From contig JASXTE010000008.1 in assembly GCA_030280995.1 (NCBI GenBank), positions 9,739,712 through 9,803,711 on the forward strand: a stretch of 64,000 nucleotides of DNA, given 5' to 3'. Position numbers and translations under genes: made by a program. Under the pieces are notes generated by a model that was not told the DNA's origin, searched no databases, and saw nothing but the letters and a program-made list of their open reading frames with translations. The DNA is from Hemileia vastatrix (taxonomy: Eukaryota; Basidiomycota; Pucciniomycetes; Pucciniales; Zaghouaniaceae). Of this stretch, positions 1 through 10,720 are shown one piece after another. Each line of letters starts with the position of its first letter. Positions within the stretch are counted from its first letter, which is position 1.

Positions 1-117
1 AGAAATATGAACCTGATTCATCCTTTCCAGGACAGAGTCCATAACATTAAATTGGCCAGAAACCACTGGCCTCTGAAAGTGAGCTCTTTGCTTCACTAAC
101 TTGGTCCTAGAAGATTC

Positions 118-1012
118 TTGAGGACCAGAACCACGATCAGATTTTCCACCAAAATGAATCAAACCAGATCCTTCACCATACCCTTTAACTCCAGCACTTA
201 TTGGCAATTAAGTCAAAGGGACATCCTCCTCAGAGTCATAATCAACATCCATAGGCATTGGCTTACCATTCAAGTCCAATGCTCCAAAACTATGGGGCCC
301 ATATCAGTTATACCCTTCTGCATTTTACACAGATCCTCTTTGATGTTCTTCTTCATAGCTGCACTCAGCTTAGGATCCACCTTTTCAGCCTTAGGCTTTG
401 GTTGAGCCTGATCACTGCTCTTAGGATTTCCCACATTCCCTTCTTCCACATCATAAACACCAGCCAATCATTCCCCACTTGACTTTCCACCAGAAGAGTA
501 CAACTCCAAACCACCAAAGGAAGGTGTAAATGAGACTCTATTAGCCTCCTTTCCCTTTCCCTTTCCATCATCTCTATCTTTACCAGAATAAGAAGCCTCA
601 TTAGGCAACTCTTAAAACCTTAACCTCCTTATATCAACCCCTCCATAATATTGCCATTTGCTTGCAATCATATTGAGATCCACCATAGAGTATCTGGATC
701 CCCACCTGTCTTTCATCTGCAGACACAACTTTTTTCTTTCCTATTACTTTCCATAGCAGCAACCTACTTCACCAGAGCCCTGTCATCAATGTAGAAGATC
801 ACTTGCTTCACCATGTCCAAGTGAGAAACATCATCCACATTTCCAGCAGCCTTAAAAAGCTCCAGAAACGACTTCACATCCTCCCCCATAAACATAGGCC
901 CCTTCCAGGACTTTATCCTGACAGAAGGCCTAACAGAAATAGGAGGATTACCATCCTCAACAGCACCAACAGTCCCACTACCACCACTAGAGAAAGAGGT
1001 TCCAGAATCCAT
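118..1012 (-). pseudogene. Ty3/gypsy gag relic (element G0)
   Basis: Decayed gag (structural protein) of a minus-strand Ty3/gypsy element whose pol would lie left of the window. Translation from the Met at 1012 gives a serine/glycine-rich N-terminus, then the block VRPSVRIKSWKGPMFMGED and DMVKQVIFYIDDRALVK. This aligns with the intact gag of element G1 (VRASVRIVSWVGPKFSGDD and DMVKQIRFFILDREVEK). A stop follows at about 764. Homology resumes in other frames (near 640-730, matching G1 gag around KRWPKVYSLEDLKHIGRKW), so stops and frameshifts have accumulated. Two fragments at 270-467 and 365-601 belong to its charged C-terminal part. Seen: the alignment. Inferred: non-functional. Confidence 0.75.
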
Positions 1013-1097
1013 GGTCAAATATAATCCAGAAAACCAATCTACAAACACAGAAGAGAGTCCAAAATAAACAGAAAATCCAAAAATCTAACAAATCCTC

Positions 1098-1115
1098 ACC
1101 CCACATTGGGCCCCA
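1098..1115 (-). promoter_or_regulatory. tRNA primer-binding site of G0
   Basis: On the plus strand the sequence CCCCACATTGGGCCCCA ends four bases before the LTR-like start TGTAG at 1120. In the element's sense this is a TGG-initial primer-binding site. G1 has the matching arrangement at 55047-55063 with CCCCACGTTGGGCGCCA, so the two families probably use the same or a related tRNA primer, with a few differences here. Confidence 0.7.
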
Positions 1116-1119
1116 GAAA

Positions 1120-1850
1120 TGTAGAAAATCCTATAGTACTAGCTATAAGCCTTGATAAAGGCTGTCGTAGTAAAACTGGAGAGAAGACCCCCTGTCCCTT
1201 TCAGAAATATTAGGTGAGATTTATTTCTACAGAAAATTAAAGACTGGTACTATACCCATTCCAACACACTTCTTGAGTGCTTAATAAGTCAAGAAAGTAG
1301 CCTAGATAGACCACAGAGAAGCAAAGAGAATCTGAAATGCAGAAATATTGACACCAGAAAACCAGAATAACGTGCACTTTTTGCACAGAAAGCAATGATA
1401 ATACTTGATGCAGGTTGCAAAGATACACCAGAGAAATCAGTTTCTAAAGTTGAGTTAAGTGAAGAAATAACCTTGCAACAAACACAGCCAATTGTGGTTA
1501 AAAAAACACTGAAAACTGAGTGAAAAAAACTGATATATTAACCAGATGGTTGTTTTATATCTCTGGCTTCCCCTGTCTACTGTATGAATGCACAGACCAG
1601 CCATCTAACATCTATGCACAGGAACTAATTTTGGCGCTGTAGACATCCAAATTGAATAAAAAACCTATAGAACTGCTCCCCAGTCTTCTATAAAAAAGGC
1701 GGCAGGCCATTTATCATCAGGAGGCCCGCCTAGAGGTGGCTGGACCTCCCTGAAGACAGAAAACCACTAAAAACCTCCAAAAAAGCCCAAATACTTAAAA
1801 AAATTCACCACAACTACTAAAACCCTTAAAACACAAAATTAAGCTATGAC
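1120..1850 (-). mobile_element. LTR of G0 (far edge uncertain)
   Basis: Sequence directly outside the primer-binding site, beginning TGTAGAAAATCC, is expected to be the 5' LTR of the minus-strand element. A TATA-like GATATAAAAC on the minus strand near 1550-1560 fits its promoter. I could not find the other LTR or a target-site duplication, so the right boundary is a guess. No gene is visible; a GC-rich imperfect palindrome lies around 1697-1733. Confidence 0.45.
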
Positions 1851-2263
1851 AACATTGGGACATAAAATATAGAGCCAAATTAGCTCTACTTAATGGTATT
1901 AAGTGCTTAAACCTAAGACTTAAGGTTAGCCCATATAACACAAAAAACAAAATTAAACTGCTATCTTTTAAAAATCAAAAGTGAGTCAATTAACCCTTAA
2001 AACTTGGAATATGAAAAATATCAACAAGTAATCAAATGTAGAGAAAACCCAGGGCTATCCAATGGTAGTACCCACATACCCATAGTCCCAATTTTCTCTG
2101 AATAAAAAATAAAATACACCTAATTCTTCAACCAATGTCAATTAAGACATACAAAAACAGCCCCAAACAGATAAAAAAAGGCCTCTTCCAATGTTGGAAG
2201 ACCACAAAATCCCTCTATGGTAGCCATAATATTCTGAGAACGTTCTAATTAATTTTGTGAATT

Positions 2264-3203
2264 CTAAATCTCAGAGTTTAGTCTTTTATTTTCATTGTTT
2301 AATTCACTATTTGAATTTTCAATAATTTTTACCTTATTGGCTGTGGTAGTTAATGATTGTGTGAGGTTTAATATTACACTTTCTGTATTATTGTTTGACT
2401 CTCTGGAGAATTGTTCTAATTTTTCAATTCTTAATAATAATTTGCTAAGGATTTTTGATTCCATTGGATTTTCTTTTAAAAAATATTCAATTTTTTCCAT
2501 GTCCAATTCAGAAGACTCATCTTCAGGATCAAAATTTACTTCATTTGGTTCCATTTTAATGTGACTAGTATTATCCTGGTGATCAATAAAACTATTTACA
2601 TTCTCATCATGTTAAGAAAATTTTAACATGTTTTTTTCAAATGAATAATTTTTTAAATCTTTATCAATCATATCCAATAACTCTCTATTAATTTCATTAC
2701 CTATAATTAATTCATTTTTAGGATTATATAATTGATCCTGAGAAGATGGATGACTTACCAAGGCCTTATTCCATTTCCCCTGTCTCTACTTTCCTTTCCA
2801 ATTAAGGGTGACTTCTGTAGCCCTGCTATTGAGGGTTGTTGTAGTTTTGGGCATACTGGTCCCACTTCCATTTGCTTAAAGTAATCTTTTGGTCCTCCTC
2901 TTGGGCTGGAGATGTGGCTGTGGAATTTTAGGGTGCAACTGTTGTTAGTTGAAATTTTATTTCCACTAGAGCATGGTTGACTTCTATAAAAACCTGAGCA
3001 GCTCTTTTCTCCAGATTGTTTATCTGGTCTGCTATGTTGTTGACTCTTATTGTAAGGGTGTTTAGAAGAGTGGATAGGGAGTTAATTTGTTCATGTAAAG
3101 TATATTTTTTTTCTTTATTGATACTTGTTTTAAAATTCTTTCCCTTTCCTCCAGAGACAGCTGTGGAGTGTTTCTGTTGGTGGTAGAGCCCTGACCCTCC
3201 ATT
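2264..3203 (-). pseudogene. Coiled-coil gag-like relic
   Basis: Two minus-strand coding stretches in different frames. The upstream one starts with Met at 3203 (MEGQGSTTNRNTPQLSLEER) and loses frame in an A-run near 3105; in the next frame it continues as a heptad-like coiled coil (NSLSTLLNTLTIRVNNIADQ). The downstream one (2264-2554) is acidic then coiled coil (IEKLEQFSRESNNNTES, NNENKRLNSEI). Their make-up resembles the coiled-coil gag N-terminus of G2 (39066-40152). I take it as the N-terminal part of a G2-type gag that has lost the rest of its element. No enzyme domain is visible. Confidence 0.4.
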
Positions 3204-3892
3204 TTAATTTCTTGTAACAGGTCTTTCAGCTCTAGGTCTTAAGTTTTAAGTTTTTGCCTTATTACTCACAATATCATTGTTATTGTCACACATTTTTACA
3301 TGAAATTTAAATCAAAAAATTGAAATTTCAGATATTAAAACTTCAAAAGGAGTTTTATCAGTATTAATCATTACTACTGAAGACAATTTTATTGCTTACT
3401 TGTAGGTATTAAGTGAACTTATAAGTGCCAAAAGTCAAATATGCTTTTATGTGGTCACTTGATTTAACTGGTCTACAATATGTAGCCATGTTTTTATATT
3501 TAAAAAATAAAATTTGTCCATAATATTCTTTCTAAATATTAAATGAGATTTACAAATAAATAAAAAGGGATTAAGAGTCTTATTAAAAGAAAAAATTAAT
3601 CAGTTTTTATTATCTGGTTTATTATCTGCAAAGATCACAAAATTAATTGGTCTATTGACGGACTCCCATTAATAACAATTTTTATTTTAAATTAGTAGTA
3701 AAATTGTTGATTCAATATCACACTTTTATTATATAACAAGGCTTCTTTTTCTGAAATCACTATATAAGTGACCCCAACCTGTTGTATTTATCTAAATATT
3801 TCTATGGGGATTTTTTTTACTTGTAGCCTCTTTTTGAATTTTTTTACTTACTGGAAGAAAACAAATAGATTTCTTGAGGAAAGTCCCCAATT
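3204..3892. other. AT-rich spacer
   Basis: Very AT-rich sequence between the gag-like relic and repeat copy A. I see no gene, terminal repeat or tandem structure. It may hold remains of an LTR. Confidence 0.4.
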
Positions 3893-5391
3893 TTCAGGCT
3901 ATGGTCAAGTAAAGAGACATGAACTTAATTGAATTTTCAGTTTTCTAGAATGTTTAAATGGTCTTATATGAATAATGTAGTACAAATCCAATAAATATTA
4001 AAATATAACTCAATATAAGTGTCTCAGTAATTTTGATACTCACTAATTATATATATGGCTTACAATCTTATAGTTTGTAGAAAAATAGATTTAATAATTC
4101 AGATACTATTAAAAGACTTTATAAGTGCTATTGATATGTATTGTAAATTTTATTGGTTATATTTTTAATTTTAATGATAAAGAATGAAGATTACAAGACC
4201 AAAAAACCCCCTCCTTTTATGCACAATAACTTCCCCAATGAACCCCTTGATTTACCAACTCTATACATGATTAATGAAGCCTCATTCCAACTAATAGAAA
4301 TTTCCAACAACATAAAGAGTAACCAGCAACATAATTAGAATGATAATACCCGCCAAAATCCTGCAGTAATAGGGATAATACATCTAAAATAAAGAATAAG
4401 CAAAAAAGAGAGTATATGCATGTAATACCTTAAAATAAAAGACTAAAGAGGGAAAATTAAGACTAATTACCACTCCATGTTAAGGGGGATTAACAGTAGA
4501 AATTATGGGGCTAATCATGAAACTAAACTATGTGAAATCCCCATTCAAATATAACCAAAATTGACTGAGAAACCACTGAAAAACTTAAAAAAGGGTGTGA
4601 GATGTGGGGTAGCTATGTGCAGCTCTTGGAAGGTGCTTTCACGGGTGAATCCTTGACTAATTTAGGTGAATTTAGGTGTGGTATTGAATTAAAGTGCCAA
4701 GCTTCAGGTTATTAATGAAATTAGTGCATATAATAAGGGTCAATGCATTTGTAATTAAACTAGGACACTAAATAAGCACCTGTTGCCTATTTTAGCATGT
4801 CTCCCCACAGTGAGCATAGAATGTGGGGTAATAATAGTGTGAAAATGCTAAATTTGTAAAAAATGAAGCTATTCACATGGGAAAAATGCAGGCAGTATGT
4901 GGCCAGTACACAGAAGCCATTTCTGGCATAAAAAATACCAAATTTGAAAAGTTTTTTTATGCATTTTAGTTGCCAATTTAATAGTTCTAATTAATTCAAA
5001 TTGATATGTCAAAGCGCATTTTTCATTTTATTAAATTTATAGTGCATATACTCAACTTTTAAGTGATTTAAAGTGCATTTATTAGTTTTTACATGAAATA
5101 ATGAAAACAACAGCTCTAAGTCTACTTAAAAATTATGTAGCCTTATATTTAAGGTTCTTAAGATTACCCTACCATATTTCAACTTAATATAAAGTACAAA
5201 ATACTTATAAAAGGTGGATATATGTGTGTATATAAGGTGTTTTAATGACATATATTGTATTTTATCATATTTTTTACTTATGTATACAACTTGTGTACTT
5301 TAATTTATTGTTCCCATGTATATTTCATGTGTTTAAAATAACTTATAAGTACTTTCTACTCAGTCCTGATTATAGCCAGGCTAACACATTT
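3893..5391 (-). repeat. ~1.5 kb LTR-like dispersed repeat, copy A
   Basis: The region matches, in inverse orientation, the sequence flanking both sides of G1: 45037-45380, 56206-57314 and 58115-58156. Shared landmarks are the block around 4860-4970 (GCAGTATGTGGCCAGTACACAG) against 56320-56390, and the block around 5220-5330 against 45090-45220. It ends with TAGCCAGGCTAACA, close to the TAGCCTGGCTGACA end of the LTRs at 58109 and 62608, so it is probably an LTR read on the minus strand. No clear target-site duplication was found. Position 5040-5044 (AGTGC) corresponds to the site where G1 inserted in copy B. Confidence 0.65.
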
Positions 5392-6132
5392 CGTTGATAG
5401 AATCATATCTTTTTAAATTTTTTAATATCTTATCACAAGGTTGATATCAGTCTTGATGGATCTCTGGTTGAACTCCCTATGTAAATCTCATACTGAGCTT
5501 TCTTCAAATTAACTTAAAGATTGAACATACTTGTGTCTTTGAATTTTTTAAAAAAAAATTAACAATGATTAAAAGGGTATATGCTGTAAATGATAATCTT
5601 TAAATTTAAGTACATAGTTATCTGGGAATTAAAATACCTATTAAACTCATTTGTATCCAGTTTTTTTAAATGAGAGCTATGAGAGCCCTATTAATGAAGA
5701 AGTATTTTATTTACCCCTATATATATTGATAAACAGCTTATCAGGCTTCAAGGTCTGTCCGTAGTTTATTTTTTATGAATTGGTATATCTATGCTCTTTC
5801 AACTACATTGAAAAAACCTAGCACATGAGAAAAGTGAATTTTTTTTTAATGTTTCATAATGAGCTAAAATTTTCTTCAATTTTTATGATGCCTTTTAAAA
5901 AAATATTTACTTTACCCTATTTTTTTTATTTCATCTGATTTTCCTTTTTTTTATCTATCATACTATTTAATACTGTATTATATTATATTATATTTCATTT
6001 CATTTCACTTAATATTATTCTATTTATTTATGTTATTTTATTTTATTTTATTTTTGTTTTATTTTTGTATATTTTATTCCCTTACATCTCAATTTAATTT
6101 TTATTACTTTATTTTTTTCAAAAGTTGATATT
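5392..6132. other. AT-rich spacer with TTTTA microsatellite
   Basis: No gene is visible. At 5975-6065 there is a run of TATTT/TTTTA-type simple repeats (such as TATTATATTATATT and ATTTTATTTTATTTT). It ends at the ATT target duplication of H1. Confidence 0.6.
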
Positions 6133-6440
6133 AGGGGGTGTCAGTTCTGGCAAATCCGCACTTACAAATCCGCACTTAAATTTGACCAAATCCGCACTTA
6201 AATAAGTGCGGATTTCCAAAACACACTAGCCCCAATACTGGTGGATTTCAAAATGAAATAAGTCACTTATTTCACTCAAATCCACACTTTCTCAACCAAA
6301 AGTGCTGATTTCACCATCAAGTCCCATTTCACTGATTTGTCAGCATCATCCCATTCATACGCAGCACTCCGCAGAATAACACTTCATAACTCAAAACATC
6401 GTACATCACTTACATCTTCATATCATATCATATAAGAGTC

Positions 6441-7700
6441 ATGCCTTCCTCACTTTCAAATCGTGATAAATTACATAAAGCAATGACTTTCATGGCACTT
6501 GAACTGCTCTTGGACTCTGATTCCGATTCTGATCTAGAAGAAGATTTTGTCGTTTTATCAAAAATGGCCAGGAAACGTTACCTTCTTCCCAGAAAGCCTC
6601 AAGTACTTCATACCCCCAAGTACACCATCCAAACACTTCTTAACCTATCTACACCCAGTTTTAGACAGCTGTTCAGGACTTCTCAGGAATGTTTCCTTAA
6701 ATTGCTTGAGCTTATTCAGGATCATCCCATATTTCACAATAATTCTCAAAAAGAACAACGACATCCTTCAATTCAATTGGCCATCACACTATGTCGTTTG
6801 GGTTCAAATGGTAATGGAGCCGCTTTGAAACGTTTAGAAAATGTCTTTGATTTAGGGTATGGTTCAGTTAACACTTATACCAAACGATGTATCACTGCCA
6901 TCAACTCCTTGGAATCTCAACTTCTCACCTGGCCAACAAAAGAAGAGCGACTTGAATCATCTCAGGTTATGCAAGCAGAGGGCTTTCCAGGATGTATTGG
7001 TTTTGTTGATGGTACTACTATTCCTTTGAGCCAGAAACCTGGTCAAGGTGGAAACAATTACTTTGACCGTAAAAAGAGGTAGATTATTTTTAACTCCTTT
7101 CATCCTCCTTGAAACTAACACAAACAAATATATCTTCTTTATAGATATTCAATTAACGTTCAGCTTATATGTGACGTAAACAAAAAATTTATATCATTCT
7201 TCGCTGGCTATCCTGGCTCATGTCATGACTCCTACGTCTTCCAAAGAATGCATATTTCAAATGAACCTGAAAAATTCTTTGATGAAAATCAGTATCTTCT
7301 TGCAGATTCTGCTTATGTGAATGGAAAGTATGTACTTCCTGCTTTTCGGGGAGCAGCTTCAGAAGACAGTCAAAATGCCAAATTCAACAATCATTTGGCA
7401 AAGTCAAGAGTCCGTATTGAACATTCTATTGGAATCTTGAAAGGCCGTTTTTCTAGTTTAAGGGAATTAAGAAGTCCTCTTAGAAATAAATCTGAAATGG
7501 AGGCGGTGATCAACTGGATTCTGTGTTGCACTATACTTCATAACCTACTTGCTGACCTCAAAGATCAATGGTTAGAGCTGTATGAAGATGAACAAGTTGA
7601 TTCACCTCCGACTATATCCAACACTTCTATTTCTCAATCAACTAGTATAAGGGCGAAAATCCTTCCAATAACACTCCAACATTTTTCAACGCAATTTTAA
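6441..7700 (+). CDS. Harbinger-type DDE transposase (H1), two exons
   Basis: DDE_4-type nuclease, the cut-and-paste transposase of PIF/Harbinger elements. Exon 1 is 6441-7078 and exon 2 is 7145-7700. The intron (GTAGAT...TTTATAG, 66 nt) splits an arginine codon, giving about 397 residues. Seen: an acidic serine/aspartate stretch near the N-terminus; a helical RQLFRTSQECFLKLLELI region as in DDE_4 proteins; catalytic aspartates in GFVDGTT and GSCHDSYVF; and the glutamate in RVRIEHSIGILKGRF. All three acidic residues are present. The C-terminus is polar. The ORF has no internal stop, so the protein may be active. H2 has the same intron position and motif order. It acts in the nucleus on the inverted ends of H1 and related non-autonomous copies. 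Confidence 0.9.
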
Positions 7701-8077
7701 TTTTTTTCTCTTTCTCTTCAAATTATCAATTTGCATGTATTATTCACTGAGAATGGTAAATTTTTTCGCATATTTTTTTGGTTTTTGAATTTGCTGTTAA
7801 AGTCTTATTTTTTTTTCTCTCTGTGTTTTCTTTCATCAACTCAACATGAAATCGCATATTTTCAGCAAACACATATTTTTTCAGTCACTCAAAGGTTGGG
7901 AAAGAGTTGGAAGGGAAGATTAAGGGTTCCGAGGCATTTTAAATGAAGAAAAGGGTCTGAGAGAGGTTGAGAGGGGTGAAATGGGGATCAAAAGAGGATG
8001 GCATACAATGGGGCTGGGAGGATAGCGAAAGGCATGGGGAGGGAAGACAAGCATGTGTTGATAGAATTGAAAGGGAT

Positions 8078-9417
8078 GGAGATTGGTGCAAACAGAGTGT
8101 GAAAATAGGAGGATGAACTCTGTTCTTCGGGCGAAGAACAGAGTTCACTTCCATAAAATATTAGCTGAAACATAGTTTTCAATTCTGTAAAAACAGTTGT
8201 AAGTAATAGAAAAAGTCACTGATTTTTTTTCTATGTAATCCTTGCTTTACGAGGAGACTTTTGTGACAAAGCAGATTTTTGAGTTACCCTTTGAGATTTG
8301 GAATGTCTGGGAGGCATTATGAAACTGGCACATAACAAGAAAAAAGATTAAAAAGTAGAAGAAATAAGTAAAAAAGAATGTAAACATGCCTGGTCAAAAT
8401 ATTGAAAATGTTGGAGATTGGTGCAAACAGAATGTGAAAATAGGAGGATGAACTCTGTTCTTCGGGCGAAGAACAGAGTTCACTTCCATAAAATATTAGC
8501 TGAAACATAGTTTTCAATTCTGTAAAAACAGTTGTAAGTAATAGAAAAAGTCACTGATTTTTTTTCTATGTAATCCTTGCTTTACGAGGAGACTTTTGTG
8601 ACGAAGCAGATTTTTGAGTTACCTTTTGAGATTTGGAATGTCTGGGAGGCATTATGAAACTGGCACATAACAAGAAAAAAGATTAAAAAGTAGAAGAAAT
8701 AAGTAAAAAAGAATGTAAACATGCCTGGTCAAAATATTGAAAATGTTGGAGATTGGTGCAAACAGAATGTGAAAATAGGAGGATGAACTCTGTTCTTCGG
8801 GCGAAGAACAGAGTTCACTTCCATAAAATATTAGCTGAAACATAGTTTTCAATTCTGTAAAAACAGTTGTAAGTAATAGAAAAAGTCACTGATTTTTTTT
8901 CTATGTAATCCTTGCTTTACGAGGAGACTTTTGTGACGAAGCAGATTTTTGAGTTACCTTTTGAGATTTGGAATGTCTGGGAGGCATTATGAAACTGGCA
9001 CATAACAAGAAAAAAGATTAAAAAGTAGAAGAAATAAGTAAAAAAGAATGTAAACATGCCTGGTCAAAATATTGAAAATGTTGGAGATTGGTGCAAACAG
9101 AATGTGAAAATAGGAGGATGAACTCTGTTCTTCGGGCGAAGAACAGAGTTCACTTCCATAAAATATTAGCTGAAACATAGTTTTCAATTCTGTAAAAACA
9201 GTTGTAAGTAATAGAAAAAGTCACTGATTTTTTTTCTATGTAATCCTTGCTTTACGAGGAGACTTTTGTGACGAAGCAGATTTTTGAGTTACCTTTTGAG
9301 ATTTGGAATGTCTGGGAGGCATTATGAAACTGGCACATAACAAGAAAAAAGATTAAAAAGTAGAAGAAATAAGTAAAAAAGAATGTAAACATGCCTGGTC
9401 AAAATATTGAAAATGTC
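8078..9417. repeat. Four 335-bp tandem units with hairpins
   Basis: The same 335-bp segment occurs four times head to tail (8078, 8413, 8748, 9083) with almost no differences. Each unit contains a 32-bp palindrome with 15-bp perfect arms (GAACTCTGTTCTTCG, then GG, then its complement) at 8115-8146, 8450-8481, 8785-8816 and 9120-9151. A repeated 66-residue minus-strand ORF follows the period of the units; I do not regard it as a gene. Confidence 0.95.
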
Positions 9418-9731
9418 AGGAAGGGGTGTGTGCCGAGGATTGATGGGTAGGTAGCGAGGAAGGTCAGTGTGTCACATGTGACAGGGATGGGGTAAGAAAG
9501 GAAGGGATGTTTTGTGGCCAAAATGTGGTTGTGAAAAAAAACGGGAAAAAAGTGCTGATTTGAGGTCATAACTGACACCCTTTTTTGAAATAAGTGACTT
9601 TTTTGCAAAATTTAAGTGCTGATTTGTAAGTGCTGATTTGGTTTGAAATCCGCACTTAATTTAAGTGCGGATTTGCCAGAACTGACACCCCCTATTACAT
9701 GTGCAAATAACAGTCTTTGAATTCTCAAAAT

Positions 9732-9990
9732 GAGCTGGTGAACTCTGATGTAAACTCAAATGATCAGAGTTCACAACCAAATTTCATGCATGTGGTACTC
9801 TGATTTACGGCTGTGATCAGAGTACCGCATTCAATTTTGAGCATGTGAACTCTGATCTACAGCTTTACATCAAATTTCACCAACCATTTTTATGCATGTG
9901 TACCCTGATCTACGGCCATACATCAGAGTACCACATACATTTTTATGCATGTGAACTCTGATCTAAGGCCATACATCAGAGTTCACCAGC
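9732..9990. repeat. Cluster of about five hairpin units
   Basis: Just outside H1 there are about five units of ~53 bp, each an inverted repeat: GTGAACTCTGAT...ATCAGAGTTCAC at 9737-9773, 9843-9880 (right arm decayed) and 9950-9986; GTGGTACTCTGAT...ATCAGAGTACC at 9792-9828; and GTGTACCCTGAT...ATCAGAGTACC at 9897-9933. Loops carry a CTACGGCCATAC-like word and units are joined by ATTTTTATGCAT. No gene is visible. Confidence 0.85.
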
Positions 9991-10341
9991 CAATTTTAAC
10001 CAACTTAATGCTTCAACATGGATATACAACAGCATCCAATAAATTTAATAAAATGAATTAAATGACATTAATAGTTATTATAATGAAATTGAATATAAAA
10101 AAGAAAGATGGATGGGTATAATAGCTAGATTTTAAAAAAGATATATACAAATGGTATAATATGAGATAAAACAAAATAAATTGTTATTATATATTTTAAA
10201 AAGGAATGTAATAAAGTGCAATAAAATAAAATAAAATAAAGTTATATAATACATAACCAAATACAACTCATTATAAAAAAATACAACACAATAAAATACA
10301 ATTTGATTTGATTTTATTTGAGTTAATGAGTTAAATAAAAT
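9991..10341. other. AT-rich spacer
   Basis: Simple AAATA/ATAAAA-type sequence between the hairpin cluster and H2. No gene is seen. It ends in AAT, the target duplication of H2 (10339-10341). Confidence 0.6.
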
Positions 10342-10720
10342 AGGGGGTATTAATGTTCAGGGATCCGCAATTAGGTATCAGGAATTTTTTTTCCGGAATC
10401 AGACATTATTAATTACAGAAGATTCTTATCCACTAGCCCCTGGTCTAGTGGATAAGGAATCCACAATTATGCATTATCCCGCCTCTTATACCCCAATTTC
10501 CATTCCTAATTCCTGATCTCAAACTCATCTCATCCATGATGGATTTGCAAGAAAGTCACATGACTCATAATTGCTGATGCCATCCTTAAGTCTTTCCTCA
10601 CTCTATGCTACTTAATTTTGGTGGCAAACACTTATGTTTTTTTTCTATATACACACCCCAACTGCACATTTGGTGGTGAATTCCCACTTCCCTCATCACA
10701 TAACCCTTCCACCAGCAACA

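Larger units (their letters stand above)
6133..9693 (+). mobile_element. H1: PIF/Harbinger-like DNA transposon
   Basis: Complete element of 3561 bp. Its ends are perfect inverted repeats of at least 31 bp, starting AGGGGGTGTCAGTTCTGGCA at 6133 and mirrored up to 9693. Direct ATT flanks lie at 6130-6132 and 9694-9696, a 3-bp target duplication as in this superfamily, although the classical target is TWA. Inside each end the short word AATCCGCACTT is repeated. The left half encodes the transposase. The right half carries four 335-bp tandem units instead of the SANT gene found in H2-H4. Confidence 0.9.

Noticed and set aside
1120..1232. 114-bp LTR TGTAG...CTACA for G0
   Set aside because: Too short for a Ty3/gypsy LTR and lacking the TATA box, which lies further right; the termini match by chance.
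8317..9187. Three identical 66-residue minus-strand ORFs
   Set aside because: They follow the period of the tandem unit, have no recognisable domain and include the palindrome; by-products of the repeat.
8078..9417. CRISPR-like or prophage-type repeat array
   Set aside because: Units are 335 bp, near identical over their whole length and without spacers, and the DNA is eukaryotic.
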